Shown here: in pieces, positions 1-10,747 of the stretch
How the letters are laid out: each line of letters starts with the position of its first letter
Numbering within the stretch: the stretch's first letter is position 1
Source of the DNA: Mnemiopsis leidyi
Lineage: Eukaryota; Ctenophora; Tentaculata; Lobata; Bolinopsidae
Direction: 5' to 3'
Assembly (NCBI GenBank): GCA_000226015.1
Contig: JH155938.1
Location: 101,028 to 124,098 of the forward strand
DNA length: 23,071 bases
Program-made: the position numbers and the translations under genes
The notes under the pieces: model-generated
Told to the model about the DNA's origin: nothing
Databases searched by the model: none
The model's input: only the letters and a program-made list of their open reading frames with translations

Positions 1-735
1 TTGATGAAAGTTGATTGTAGTTAGCGATTTTAACTGCGTTGATCTGCAATACATGGTTGCTTTTAGTATCACATCGATAAATACAGTTATATGCAAAGAG
101 AAACATAATTTCAAAATCATTGCTGGAAACTTGGCAATTTGTCGATTATCGATATGCATTGAACCAATATTTCTAATCAAACTGTTGCATTGCGAACAAT
201 TTTGTGAATGTGATATCATAACTTAATCACTGATTTAAACAGACACAGTCAGATTTAATCTATTTAGATGAATATTATGTATAACATTTATATCTACACA
301 TAGAAAATTCTAGCATCAAAAAGTTAATCAGGCCTCGATCAAGACCCTAATTTTTAATTTTCTACAGGAGTTAAAGATTTCTATTTTAATCTTTAATCCT
401 AAATTAATTATTTGAGAAAAATTATTTGAAAATTTAGCCCAACAATGACCTGAATTAGATTATTTTCTGTTGGAGTTGAAGGGACATTTTAAATGGTGTA
501 GCTAAATCGAAAAATATTCCTGATCTTCAAATTCTGAATTAAGATTTCGAATTTTTGAAAATTTCTTGAGCAACTTTTGTCCGGCTTAAAATTTAATTTA
601 GACCATAAATTTAAGGTACCGTCGGTACAATTAGAGGCACTTTTCTGTAGTGGTGCGCTCTAAAGAGCTCTGGTTAGAGCAAATACCCAATAACCCCACG
701 ATTTCCGGCTACATTTAAAGCTGGTCAAATTCCCT
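1..735. other. Intergenic DNA, no gene seen
   Basis: AT-rich sequence with no ORF resembling a known protein. The small ORF near the left edge (11-226) is low-complexity and has no recognisable features. A short imperfect palindrome around GGTACCGTCGGTACAA (about 615-630) is visible, but no function can be assigned. Confidence 0.5.
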
Positions 736-926
736 AGTGGGCTCAGTGGTGTAACAATGCCCCGGAAGCCCCGGCTATGCTGGGGGCACCGTCATAAGGG
801 GGCGCTAAATTGTTAAAAGATATTTTCTAAAATAGCTCCAAGTAAGCCCTTATACCAGGGGCGCCTTACTACCTCCGAGGGGTGCCATATTGGCTACAGC
901 TACTACGTTACGCCACTGAGTGGGCT
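736..926. mobile_element. hAT-type MITE with 8-bp target site duplication
   Basis: The element core runs 744-918 (175 bp). It begins CAGTGGTGTAAC and ends GTTACGCCACTG. The ends are inverted repeats matching at 11 of 12 positions. The direct repeat AGTGGGCT lies immediately outside both ends (736-743 and 919-926), a perfect 8-bp target duplication. Eight-bp duplications and CAGTGGCG-type termini are characteristic of the hAT superfamily. It is too short to encode a transposase, so it would be a non-autonomous MITE. The interior is GC-rich compared with its flanks. Confidence 0.88.
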
Positions 927-1629
927 TCACACCATTACGGTGGTCAGACATCTCAACAAAGTAACAAAGTAAGCAACAGCTCAAAAATGGGATGGGCGTG
1001 CAATGCAAAAGTGTACTCTATGTGTATCCTGATAGGGCCACAGGGTTATGTTGGCTAAGTTAGCAAGGCTGTTCGTAGGGTTAGCATGTGACAGAGTAAC
1101 ATGTGGGTTTCTCTATTATTGTAAGAGACCCACCCACTAGCTCCCTCTTAGGATGGCCCTCAAGTGTTGAGCTATGGCCTGGCTATGCTGTGACCTGGCT
1201 ATACTGTGGCCTGGCTATGCCTATAAGCACTCCACAGCAACTGCGGGCAAATATGTCTGCCATCACAATCAATGCTGCAAACGTTAGGGTAGTGAGACAT
1301 TACTGTCCCGAGAACAATGACTAGACCATGCAATTAGCCGACTGAAAACTTTCCTCTAGAGAGTACTTCATTAAGTTTCAGCTGAGTGGTCAAGGGACTC
1401 TCAGGAAAGCCATTTCTCCAAGCCAATCTGTTCAGTGACTGCGTTTCCTGCCCAGTGCACTTAAGTTGGGCAGGGGGGTTAGGCCATGATTTGACTTGAT
1501 TACGAAAGGGCCGGGCCGGGGGGTGAATTTGTCACGTTCAATTCCCTGGCAATTCTAGACTAGTTTTAAGCAGAAAGTTGCTTTTTGCGAGAAATCCAGC
1601 TATTTTATGTTTTGAATCAAATTTCCTAG
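927..1629. other. Intergenic DNA upstream of PDE12, with a GC-rich patch
   Basis: No convincing coding sequence. Base composition rises toward G+C between about 1000 and 1540, unlike the AT-rich surroundings, which may mark an old repeat. A short imperfect repeat of a unit like GGCCTGGCTATGCTGT occurs about three times at 1176-1222. The ORF at 1103-1324 runs through this repeat and looks spurious. If the PDE12 N-terminus has an upstream exon, it should lie here or further left. Confidence 0.4.
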
Positions 1630-4600
1630 ATGAATTGTAATATGAATCGACTTGTGGTTCGTACCTTATCAAAGGAAAGGTTGCGCATTACTATTAACTT
1701 GCCTTCTAAAGCAAAGAATTTTGAAAGATCATCAGATGAAGCATTTGGAGGATTTGTTAAGCGACTCAAATCAAAATTACCTGGTGAGGTTAAAACTGTT
1801 GCTATAATCAACAGCAGTGGAAGCTTTATCAAAGACAATGTTGAACTCTGTGATGCATTCATTTCCTCCAACAAATTTGTTTTAAATGAAGTTTGTTATG
1901 ACATATCTGTGGACCCACCTACTATTGAGGAACTTATGATTTCAAATACACCAGTTGCAGGTTGGCATAATCAAATTTTTGTTTATATCTTAATGAATGA
2001 CACATATATGATGTAAATTCTGTTTCTGTGGTGTACACTCATTGATTTTTAATTTTATGATAGAAAACTGACATTAACAGGCTTGGTGCTTGCTCCTAAA
2101 GTTAAAGTTATTAACATTGCTATTACGAATCTGATGTATAAATGGGAAACAAAAGCTACCGATGGTAATTGGGAAGAGATTTCTTCAACTGGAGTTTTAT
2201 TGCTCTACCCAAAGCTGATGGGAAAATTGGTGCGGCTCTGTTGTTTTGGACCAGGTGAATATATCTTTTGGAAATTATTTCATAGCCTTAAAATCAAGAT
2301 AATGTCTTTAAGCTCAAAAAGAATTGCGTTGGCTTAGTTGGGTCTCAGGTGGATCACAGATTTCTATCCAATTTTATAAGTAAAGGAGCTACTCTGCTTT
2401 ATCTACAAGAAGCAATAAAGAACAGACATAAAATAAAATTTCACCACAAAGGCTGTTGAAAGGATTTCATGGCAGCCACATTATGTGTGATGATGCTAGG
2501 CACTATAGATTTGTGATGGTTTGCGGTTTGGAAAACTTAAAATTTCAGCTATGAAAAACAAGACTCAGATAATTTGGATGGTGCTGTTAAAATAGTATAA
2601 ATACTACCCTATAACTATTACATAGTTGTCTAATTTAACTTAAAATGAAGTCAGGAGCAACTGAGCATGATAAAGTATGCATAATCTATATAATTACTGT
2701 GTTATTGCAAATTAAGGTTGAATAAGAAATTAAAATTTAGACACCAAACAGTGGACACCAGACACAGTCTGTGCCATCTTCCTACCTACCCACATACCAC
2801 CACCAGATCCGACCACTTTAAACCATTTTCGTTGCTTTTCTGCCTTAGGCGAAAAAGCATTCAGAGACCGAAAAAATTAAAGGGCAGTAAACAATAGCAT
2901 AATTTGATTCACTAACAATAAAATTAAAAAAATGTTTCACTTAAACAATTCTTTAAGGTGTAGAACCAGTTTTTTCGAATGTTATTGGCCCAGTAATTGA
3001 TGATGTCTTTACCAATTCATTGCTTTCAAGAGCTATTTCCATGGAGTATGGCTTCACAAGAATAATGTCTTACAACATATTGGCTGGTAAGTTTCAGTCA
3101 TAGAACATAACTTTTTGTGTCCTTCACTTAAATGTTGCACATATTTTATCTTAGGTTTGTGCTTTCCTTCTCAGTATTTTATGCTTAAATTGCAATCTAA
3201 GATTACCTAAGTTTCCAGATGCCTTCATGGAATCAAGAACAGACCCAATCAGAAATTTCTATCCCTATTGTCCAAAGAAGTTTCAAATGAGAAAATACAG
3301 GGAGCCAAGGATTGTTGCCGAAGTATGGGCCCACAAACCTCACATCATCTGCATGCAGGAAGTATGTTAATCTATATACAGGATCATGATTTTTTCAATT
3401 CTTGATTTCTTTTTTGGGATTAGCTGAGTTCTTCTGCAATAAACTCCTGACATGATGTTTGAGCAGTTAACAGGTTTGGTGTGTCATAGATTTATTTCTA
3501 ATCCAGGTTGTGACATCACATGAGTTAATCGTGTTTTTATTAAATCTAATATGTATAATATAACATAATATATAAACCCCTCTTAATCTGGCAAGTGTAT
3601 TGGTGTGTGATTTTGTCCTGAAGTCACATTTACACTAAGATAAACTACTGAACAAGTAAGTCAGTAAAAATCACAATAATAATGGTAAATGTGATTGAAC
3701 TAGTAACCTCTGATCATTATGATGAAGGGGAGAGCAAAAGGCCACCTTAGCCTTATCTTACAGCATAGCTATTAAGCACCACATCCCCCTACAAGGAAGA
3801 GGAATCATAATGAGAATTGCTTGATGATTAAGAAAATCCCCAATTATTGTTTGTATACTATGAGCTATGTACCCAAAGATAAAGTTTATACTTATACATC
3901 TAGGGGCAGCAGACACCTTGTCAATTAATGATAAATAATTTTCTAATACTACCAGGGTCAGAAGGGGTTGCCCCCATTCCCCATTAACATTGTTTTAAGT
4001 TTGCTCAATTTCCCTGCAGGTTGAAGACAAGACATTCAGCAATTGTCTCCTACCAATGCTAGAAAAATACCATGGACATATAACAGTTATAAAAGGAAGG
4101 TTCAAAGCAGGCTGTGCTATGTTTTTCAAGGCTGATGATTTCGAGGAGGTACAATCTTTTACTTTCTTGATGCTTTGAACAAATATATACCATTCACATT
4201 TTGCAATTGTTTAAAGCTCTCTGTCCAACGAATATGTTATTTTTTATAAAGAACATAACACTTGTTAAGGTATTATTAAGTCGAGTCAAAGACCAAAATA
4301 TTAAAATAATATTGGTAAATTCAGTGTCATTATGAGAGTTTTCCTCTTCCGGACTTGTATAGGGAAAGCTTTGGAATAGAAGATTTACATAAACTTGGTA
4401 AGTCTGCAATTGAAATAGGCCATTTTCTTGACACTACTTTGCTTAGTTTTTACAAGATGAAATTACTACACATTCATTTAAAAATCTCAAGAAAAAATTT
4501 GCCTAGGCAAGCAAAATTGGAAATTAAACCATCGACAACAACAGGTCAAAAAATCAGCAGCAAGTTTGCAGACATATGGAAGGATATCGGGATTCGGCCA

Positions 4601-5749
4601 GTCATGACACAAATAGCAGTTTTGAGGCACAAAGAGTCAGAAAAACTCCTTATTGTTGGAAACACACATCTCTTCTGGAACCCTGCTTATCACGTAATAG
4701 CACTGCTTCACATACATGCTATGTGCACTAAGATCCAGGGCGTGAAGGATGTATACGAGAAACAAGGCGAGAGTGTCAGTGTGGTAATTTGTGGCGACAT
4801 GAACTCTCAGATTGGTAGTCTTGTCCACTTTTATCTGACAGACGGAACAGTCTTACAGGTTTTTGTTGGTTAGATTGTCAGTTTAACAAGAATTGCTATA
4901 GTCATTTTGACCATCTGACCACAGTGATTTCACCATGGTCATGGTCGAATGTTTGACCATTTGGTCTAAAGGTCGAGGTCATCTTATCCCCCAAATTAAA
5001 GACATGTACCTTTTGGTCGTCCATTATTTGACATAATTTTTGCACATTATTAATTCCGCAAATGAACGTCAGAATTCTTGGGAGGAGTGTGAAATCTTTT
5101 TTAATACGTTACATCGTTTCTTGAACTTAATGGTTCATAGGTATCTGGTTCATATCATTGCTCATTGGTCAATCACGGTCACATATACATGATGGAAAAA
5201 TTGCTGTCTCCTCCCCAAAAATTCTAGAGTTCATTAATATGACAATTCTAAATTAATGGTCACACTCTGCAATTTAATTCAATACTTTTCTACTACATCG
5301 GAGGTTTGAGCAATAAAATTTCTACAGTACCAAAAAAATAAAGGTGAGCTGTTCGACTTTCTGAAAGAGAATGTAAGGAATCCCATCAAGCTCCAGCTTG
5401 CTCGAGGAGAACCTAATTACACAAACTATACTGCTGACTTCAAAGATGTCATTGACTATGTCCTTTGTGATGAAAATTCAACGGTAAGCTATATTTCTTG
5501 GACCAAAATTTCTTCAATTGATGCCATTAAATTAGACTAAAATTTATAAGTGGTTGTAATCTTAACAACTGTAAGATGCCAAAGAATATTGTTCAATCCC
5601 TCACGAGTTTTTAATTACAGGTTGGACAGGTTACTCCCTCTCCTCATCTGAGTGACTTAGAGAAAAGTGAAGGCTGTCCAAGTGCTATATTCCCCTCTGA
5701 TCATCTACCCATCATATCGGATGTGCTGCTTGGAGGAAGGTCTATCTAA
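1630..5749 (+). CDS. PDE12: 2',5'-phosphodiesterase 12 (PDE12-type EEP nuclease), 8 exons
   Basis: Coding exons are 1630-1960, 2081-2254, 2958-3086, 3219-3361, 4020-4148, 4325-4858, 5328-5483 and 5621-5749. All junctions are GT/AG and the frame stays open, giving about 574 residues (human PDE12 is about 609). The C-terminal half carries the exonuclease-endonuclease-phosphatase signatures: ICMQE ending at Glu259 (metal ligand), NTHLFW at 415-420, CGDMNS with Asp460 and Asn462, and SDH ending at His560. In animals PDE12 cleaves 2',5'-oligoadenylates and trims poly(A) on mitochondrial RNA. Residues from Met5 (MNRLVVR) align with an internal part of the human protein, after its mitochondrial targeting sequence, so the presequence is missing from this model. 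TTTCCTAG directly before the ATG could be a splice acceptor joining an upstream exon. Exon 3 uses a less usual AAG acceptor. The identification is firm; the start is uncertain. Confidence 0.9.
4903..5030. repeat. Cluster of GGTCA/TGACC motifs in PDE12 intron 6
   Basis: Just after exon 6 the intron contains many copies of TGACC, GGTCA and GGTC in both orientations, for example TGACCATCTGACCA, CATGGTCATGGTC and AGGTCGAGGTCA. The inverted copies could form short hairpins. It may be a decayed repeat. GGTCA is also the nuclear-receptor half-site core, but nothing here shows regulatory use. Confidence 0.4.
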
Positions 5750-6315
5750 TACTTCAATATTCTTATGGGAACTGCAGAGTTTTAGCGTTCTCATGTCCAA
5801 TAAGTTGTGATGTTCTGACTAAAATGTTAAGGTTGCTGTTTTGGTTTGAAAATATGTTCGTCTTGTTCCAAATTCAGAGTGTGTATAATAAGTTTTACTG
5901 GTGGCTTAAAATTTTTTTTGTGTGTACGGTAATTTTAGAATTGTGGGAACTGCAGTTCTTTTTTTGCAGCACTCCTTGCAAATTTTCTTCTGTGGTAACT
6001 CATTAAATGTGAATGCGATATTTAGTAATAGATGATATATGTACTGTATATTGTAGTATTGTAATAGATCTTATCCACGTAATAGATCTAACTCATAACT
6101 GAATATCAACTTATTTTCCTGATTTTTTATTGCAAGCTTAATTAATTTTTTTATTTTTGAGCTTAATTAGTATTTCATCCATGATTGTGATCTGAATTTT
6201 TTGTGTTTATATTGAGATTCCATCCAGGGCAGTAAATTGCTTTTGATATTAAATCTTGAATTAAAACCGTCTATAGTTAATTCACATAACAAAGACATTC
6301 TCGAACCCAGGAAGA
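5750..6315. other. PDE12 3' UTR and spacer to the RING-H2 gene
   Basis: AT-rich, without coding signals. An ATTAAA hexamer at 6002-6007, about 250 bases after the PDE12 stop, is a candidate poly(A) signal; no canonical AATAAA was seen nearby. The ORF at 5824-6006 is low-complexity and rich in Phe, typical of UTR sequence. Confidence 0.4.
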
Positions 6316-8471
6316 ATGACTTCCCCTACAGTGGGATCTCCTCCAACTCAGCCGACTTCCAGATCCCAGTGCACACGTGCAGGTGTTACTGCTAAGTACT
6401 ATCGCCGTAACTCGGGGGAGGTGGAGGCTTCTCCTCTCTACAGTGCTTGGTTCAGAGAGGAAATAATTGCCGACCAGAGGTTTGGGATTTTTTGTCTTTT
6501 GTTTTGTGAGTGTTAGGGGTCGTTCACATATGACGTCATCAGATTTTCGGCATTTTTTACCCTCCCCTCTGTCACCATACGTCATCATGACAAACCCATT
6601 ATAAATTTCTAAGGTTAATTACCATAATGATGTCATCACAGTTAGGATCCCCACCCCAAATTTAATGTCTAAATGATTGAAGTACTTTGATTTTTGGCTT
6701 TTAATTGCTATTCATTTTGATCAAAAATTTACTAAAAACAAAGTACATATTTGTAAGACTGTGTGATGCACTACGATAGTAACAGCAACTCCTTGAGTAT
6801 TGAGACCGCTCATTAACATCCTCTTGGTAGTTCCTCACTCTCTTCCTCTGACATAAGGCCCTTCAAATAAGCTTCAGAGAATTAATGGCGAAATTTCACA
6901 AATCCAACTTGACCTACAAAGCATTGAACGAAACCCCACATGTATAATCTGTCTCCAGTACAAGAAGACTAAATGATTTACACCCTGAGACACATTAAGC
7001 TTGGTACACCTTCAGCTTATGTTTTGATAAGAAAAAATTATCTTGAAAATTGTCTTACTTGAATTTTACTCAAAATTTCCTTCATACTTTGAAAATTTTG
7101 TTAGAAATTAATAAAAATTGTTCTGAAAATCCTAAAAAGTCTCCAAAACATCATCATTGGCAAAACCCCCCTCCCCCTCTCGTCATCAATCGTCATCATT
7201 TTGAAACCCCCTCCCACCACCTACGTGATGACATCGTATGTAAACTACCCCATTGTAGAAAATGTCTTACGAAACTACTCAACATATTTGGAAATTTAAA
7301 ACTTACATAATTTTGGTGTATTAAACAGCTCTGTACTAGTGGCTACAGTTTAACCAGCAAATCACCGGAGCTAAAGGGTCTTATAAACCCAGTGACCGTC
7401 ATTTTGTAGTCAGTTTTTACTACTGACGGCAGTTCCTACTACATGCGTGCACGTAGCTACTTTTAAAATGCTCAATTACGGTTTTCCTTTTATCTAGTTT
7501 TCGTTTGGATTGCATAATCATAGACCCTATTGAGTCTTTAGCACAGAGATTTGAACCTGATATCTGCGAAACCTCTGAGTCACTACAGATGTCGTAACTT
7601 AGAGTTTAACGCAGTCAATTCTTAGTTTTAGTTACTGTACTGTTGTCTGCAACTGTAGTTCTTACTTCTAGGTTTGAACGAAGAAGACGATTGTTGTCGT
7701 TGAATAAAGCCTCCTACGGCTACAATGACATGGAGATTGAATACTCAGATAGGAGCAGAGCTAATAAACAGGAATTAAGACTTCTTCTTCGTGGTAAAAG
7801 ACAGGTGCGAATATGCTGTTGTTAATGTAGTAATGTAACTTAATGTAGTATTGTAACTTAATGTTGTAATGCAGTGATGTATTAATGTAGTAATGTAGTA
7901 ACGATTTACAGTAATGAGTTATAGAATCACAGAAACATTTACAGTTTTCCACTCCAGTTTTCCATAACCACTTCAGAAGATTTTACGGTGTCTCACTTAA
8001 AATGTGTTAATTGGGCAGGTATAGGCAAACTTCTCAATATTTCCAAGTTACTGTAGACTGAATCAGACACTTTTTCAGGCCGACTGTAGGATCTGTCACA
8101 CAGAACTAACGGACTGGAATCTGGTGACGTCACCACTAGGTTCCTCCTCTTCCTGCTGCCACCTTTTCCACACATCCTGTTACCGGTACTGGCAATCCAA
8201 GTGTAACCCCGCCCTCAAAACCTCGCCTTGTCCAGTGTGTACCAGACAAAATACCCCTGACTCCCAGCCCACCACCCCTGTACCAGAACTAGAACCTGTC
8301 CTACCACAACCAGTACCCCTCGTCTTAAGAGGGTCCTTGTTGTCGACAGTTAGTGTAACTCCACCAGCTTTTCTCCCTGATATTGAGGAGACGTCTACAG
8401 AAGTGGTAAAGGTATGTCCCGAGGAGAAAAAGGAAACAGAAGTTGTAAATCCTCCTGTCTTGGAAACGTAG
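6316..8471 (+). CDS. RING-H2 finger protein, putative E3 ubiquitin ligase, 3 exons
   Basis: Exons 6316-6479, 7672-7804 and 8079-8471 join in frame (phase 2, then phase 0) at GT/AG borders and encode about 229 residues. Exon 3 opens with a complete RING-H2 finger: Cys102, Cys105, Cys125, His127, His130, Cys133, Cys150 and Cys153, spaced C-x2-C-x19-C-x-H-x2-H-x2-C-x16-C-x2-C. RING-H2 domains bind two zinc ions and usually recruit a ubiquitin-charged E2, so an E3 role is inferred. Before the finger is a basic, probably helical segment (FERRRRLLSL) and a conserved-looking stretch rich in Tyr and Arg. After it the chain is Pro-rich, then Glu-rich. No transmembrane segment is seen. I do not recognise the subfamily. 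A donor-like AAG|GTATGT at 8412 inside exon 3 could permit an alternative 3' end, but the open frame runs on to the stop. Confidence 0.72.
6516..7251. mobile_element. Non-autonomous DNA transposon with ~26-bp terminal inverted repeats
   Basis: Intron 1 of the RING-H2 gene contains a block starting GGGGTCGTTCACATATGACG and ending with the inverted counterpart at about 7226-7251 (reverse complement GGGGTAGTTTACATACGATG). The two ends match at about 22 of 26 positions. The inside is non-coding, with several CGTCATCA-like motifs close to both ends as subterminal repeats. I could not define a clear target duplication: TA lies before the left end and AT after the right end. The superfamily is therefore left open. 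The ORF at 7050-7310 is inside the element and is probably spurious. Confidence 0.65.
7823..7903. repeat. Imperfect ~18-bp tandem repeat (TAATGTAG-rich)
   Basis: Directly after exon 2 of the RING-H2 gene, units like TAATGTAGTAATGTAACT repeat about four times with decay; the first two units (7823-7840 and 7841-7858) differ at one base. It lies in intron 2. The minus-strand ORF rich in Tyr, Ile and His across it is a by-product of the repeat. Confidence 0.75.
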
Positions 8472-9562
8472 ATTTAGATGTGTGTTGACTGTTGCTGGCC
8501 AGACTTTGTGGCTATTGGTTAGAAACTTGGGTAGTATTTTGCTGGCCTTTTTGGATATTTTCATTAAGCTCTTATTATTAATATATTGGACAAAACTACT
8601 TTATACTAACTTACCATATTATGATATATAAAAACTTAATAACTGTGGCTTATATATAGTTACAGGCTGTTATTGCTGTTTATGTCGATAACAAATATTG
8701 AACTAAATGTTATATTGTACCCCATTATATGTATGACTACAAACAATTTTGTATGTGATAATTGCTTATGATTGATTCAAATTTTAAAGTTTGTTTTTCG
8801 ATTTATTATAATTTGCAACTTATTTTAAAGTTTGTGGTCGAGGACTAAAGTTAAGGTTTTAATTTGTAAATTTTTCATTGTTGACAAATAGTCTCGAAGA
8901 TCGATTTCTGTTGTAATTCTAATGTTCTAAAGTTGATGTAAAACGAAGAAAGTTGATTGTTGTAAAAGTTTATAAATTTATAACAGCTCAGGGCACTTTG
9001 CCGCGATGGGTCTAGTAATTGTATCATCATCATGCTCAATTTTGCAGAGTTTTTATGAGATATGTGTCATGTGTATTTGCCATATTTATTCAATTATCAA
9101 ATCTAAAATTTAGATTCTAAGTCTAGATCTATGGTCTTTGGTTTAAGAAGTTACTGCTTAACCAATAACCAAGGCTATACCTCTTAGCGATACGTCTATA
9201 TTGTGAATATTCTACATTTTTGTACAACTGGATAATGATAAATCTATCATAGCCATACGGCATACTTAATTTTTATTGAACACCACATAATTTAATTTCA
9301 AGGGAATGGATTCGATTCATTGTCTGATAAGTTCGATCCCAGTGTTTTAATTTCTCACACTAAATCGAACTCGTATTTCCATATAATATATTCAATTTGA
9401 CATACCATAATTCAGGCATAAATTTTGGCAGGGTATTTATTATCAACCAAACAATGTGCTATAGTATAAGTACAGTTTCGCCTATAGTCATTCGTCGAAA
9501 AACATTTATCTTGAGAAAATGTTCTTAGATATCTTTCATTGAATGCATTTCTTTAAACGTCT
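8472..9562. other. Convergent intergenic region between the RING-H2 and GIMAP-like genes
   Basis: About 1.1 kb of AT-rich DNA shared by the 3' ends of two converging genes. TTTATT at 9436-9441 reads as AATAAA on the minus strand, about 120 bases past the GIMAP-like stop, and is a good candidate poly(A) signal for that gene. No other gene or clear repeat is seen. Confidence 0.45.
9436..9441 (-). promoter_or_regulatory. Candidate poly(A) signal of the GIMAP-like gene
   Basis: AATAAA on the minus strand about 120 bases downstream of the stop codon at 9563. The hexamer and the distance are typical, but there is no transcript support here. Confidence 0.4.
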
Positions 9563-10747
9563 CTAATTTGGAATCATGGTATAGACATTATTAATGATGT
9601 TATACCAATCCTTGTCTTTTGGCTGATACTTCTTCTTAACGACATCCACGGCAATCAAGGCATCATGGTAGTCCATCCCCTCCGGTTCGAACGGATTGGG
9701 ATCGACATACGTTTGTTTCGCAACCTCGTTCAATATCTTCAATGTGGCAGCAGCAGTTGTTTCCTTGACCTGTTCTTCTGTGTTGTCTTGTGCTTGTTTT
9801 TTTGTTTCTTCAGAGAGAGTTCTAATCATAAGAATGTGGACCAGTTCATGTTTACAACATGCTTTTTGAGAGATAGCAGACTTGGCATCGTTTGAAATTT
9901 TTTCTTTGTTTTTCACCGAATCATCATCAACTTCAATTAGGAAAATGGTAGAGTTGAAAACATCCACACCAAATAAAGCCATCAGGAGTTCAATCGTGCA
10001 TATTGTCTTCTGGTTTAGCTTCCCAGTAAACTCTAATAGAAGTATAAACGAGTTCATTCCAAAGCCTGACTTATACTTCTTTTTAAAGTTGAGATAGTTA
10101 GCCATCACAATGATCTGCTGTTGAGCCACACCGGCGGCAATGCTTTCACTCTTGTCAATGTTGCCTGCTATGTGAAACCTGAGGCCAAGTCCATAGACCT
10201 TTAGAACATTGATCTGAGTGTATCTTATCTTATCTTCTTTGACAGCAAGCATTTCTTTGATCATTTTGGTCTCCCCTGCACTGTCCAAATTAATGGTAAG
10301 GTTTGCTTCTGCACGCCCTTCTGCATATGACTGTCCTATGTAGTCTTCTATGTCTTTACCAAGAGGATCAAGGAAGCACTTGAACATCATGTTTCCCAGC
10401 ATTTTGTTCTTCCGGCGGTCATCACCTATCAGAACGATATCAAATCTCTGTTCACTGAACATTTTCAGTTTGACAATTATTTTATGCTGGAGGGACATAG
10501 GCTTGTTCATATAGGCATTCCAGTCCATTTCTTGTTCGGTCTGTTTCATTTCCCCTCCTTTTCCAAAATATGTTGGTACAAAGTATCTCTGGTATGCAAG
10601 GTCGTCAGAATGTTGAGATGAAGATCCAGAGACTAGCTTATACTTCTTACCAGCCGATACTTTACTCCTAATTCTGTCATCAGACGAGCTCGATACCACT
10701 GGGGAAACCTTTGTGGGCTTGACGCCAAGCCCTTGACTGGTAGACAT
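9563..10747 (-). CDS. AIG1/GIMAP-like protein with degenerate GTP-binding motifs, intronless
   Basis: Single open frame of 394 residues. Residues 228-271 match the conserved core of AIG1/GIMAP GTPases: the family's G-x-x-AFLLVL...GRFT...LELL..LFG..V...TI pattern appears as SFILLLEFTGKLNQ, then TIELLMALFGVDVFNSTIFL. Upstream, IVLIGDDRRKNKMLGN (104-119) sits exactly where the P-loop should be, and the trailing GN is kept. However, the GxxxxGKS core reads GDDRRKNK, so the invariant Gly-Lys-Ser is gone. The G3 position (VLKVYGLG, 181-188) also lacks the DxPG core. The N-terminal ~50 residues are Ser-rich and low-complexity; the C-terminal third is charged and helical, as in many GIMAPs. No membrane anchor is seen. 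Active relatives are membrane-associated septin-like GTPases linked to immunity. This one is probably a pseudo-GTPase or a very divergent family member. The frame is intact, so it is not an obvious pseudogene. Confidence 0.65.
   Translation of the reverse strand: MSTSQGLGVKPTKVSPVVSSSSDDRIRSKVSAGKKYKLVSGSSSQHSDDLAYQRYFVPTYFGKGGEMKQTEQEMDWNAYMNKPMSLQHKIIVKLKMFSEQRFDIVLIGDDRRKNKMLGNMMFKCFLDPLGKDIEDYIGQSYAEGRAEANLTINLDSAGETKMIKEMLAVKEDKIRYTQINVLKVYGLGLRFHIAGNIDKSESIAAGVAQQQIIVMANYLNFKKKYKSGFGMNSFILLLEFTGKLNQKTICTIELLMALFGVDVFNSTIFLIEVDDDSVKNKEKISNDAKSAISQKACCKHELVHILMIRTLSEETKKQAQDNTEEQVKETTAAATLKILNEVAKQTYVDPNPFEPEGMDYHDALIAVDVVKKKYQPKDKDWYNIINNVYTMIPN

Noticed and set aside
1103-1324. 73-codon ORF in a GC-rich patch
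   Set aside because: It runs through a short local repeat (GGCCTGGCTATG) and has no protein-like features.
3624-3694. 10-bp perfect inverted repeat TCACATTTAC/GTAAATGTGA in PDE12 intron 4
   Set aside because: Short stem with a ~50-base loop in AT-rich intron DNA; expected by chance or from an old repeat, and no target duplication is seen.
4363-4400. Alternative acceptor CTTGTATAG for PDE12 exon 6
   Set aside because: It breaks the frame; the acceptor ending at 4324 keeps it and restores residues similar to the human protein.
7050-7310. 86-codon ORF between RING exons 1 and 2
   Set aside because: It lies inside the inverted-repeat element and within an intron whose flanking exons join in frame.
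7535-7590. tRNA-like sequence on the minus strand with a B-box-like GGTTCAAATCT and an A-box-like TGACTCAGAGG
   Set aside because: The two boxes are too close and the T-stem does not pair, so it is at most a decayed SINE fragment.
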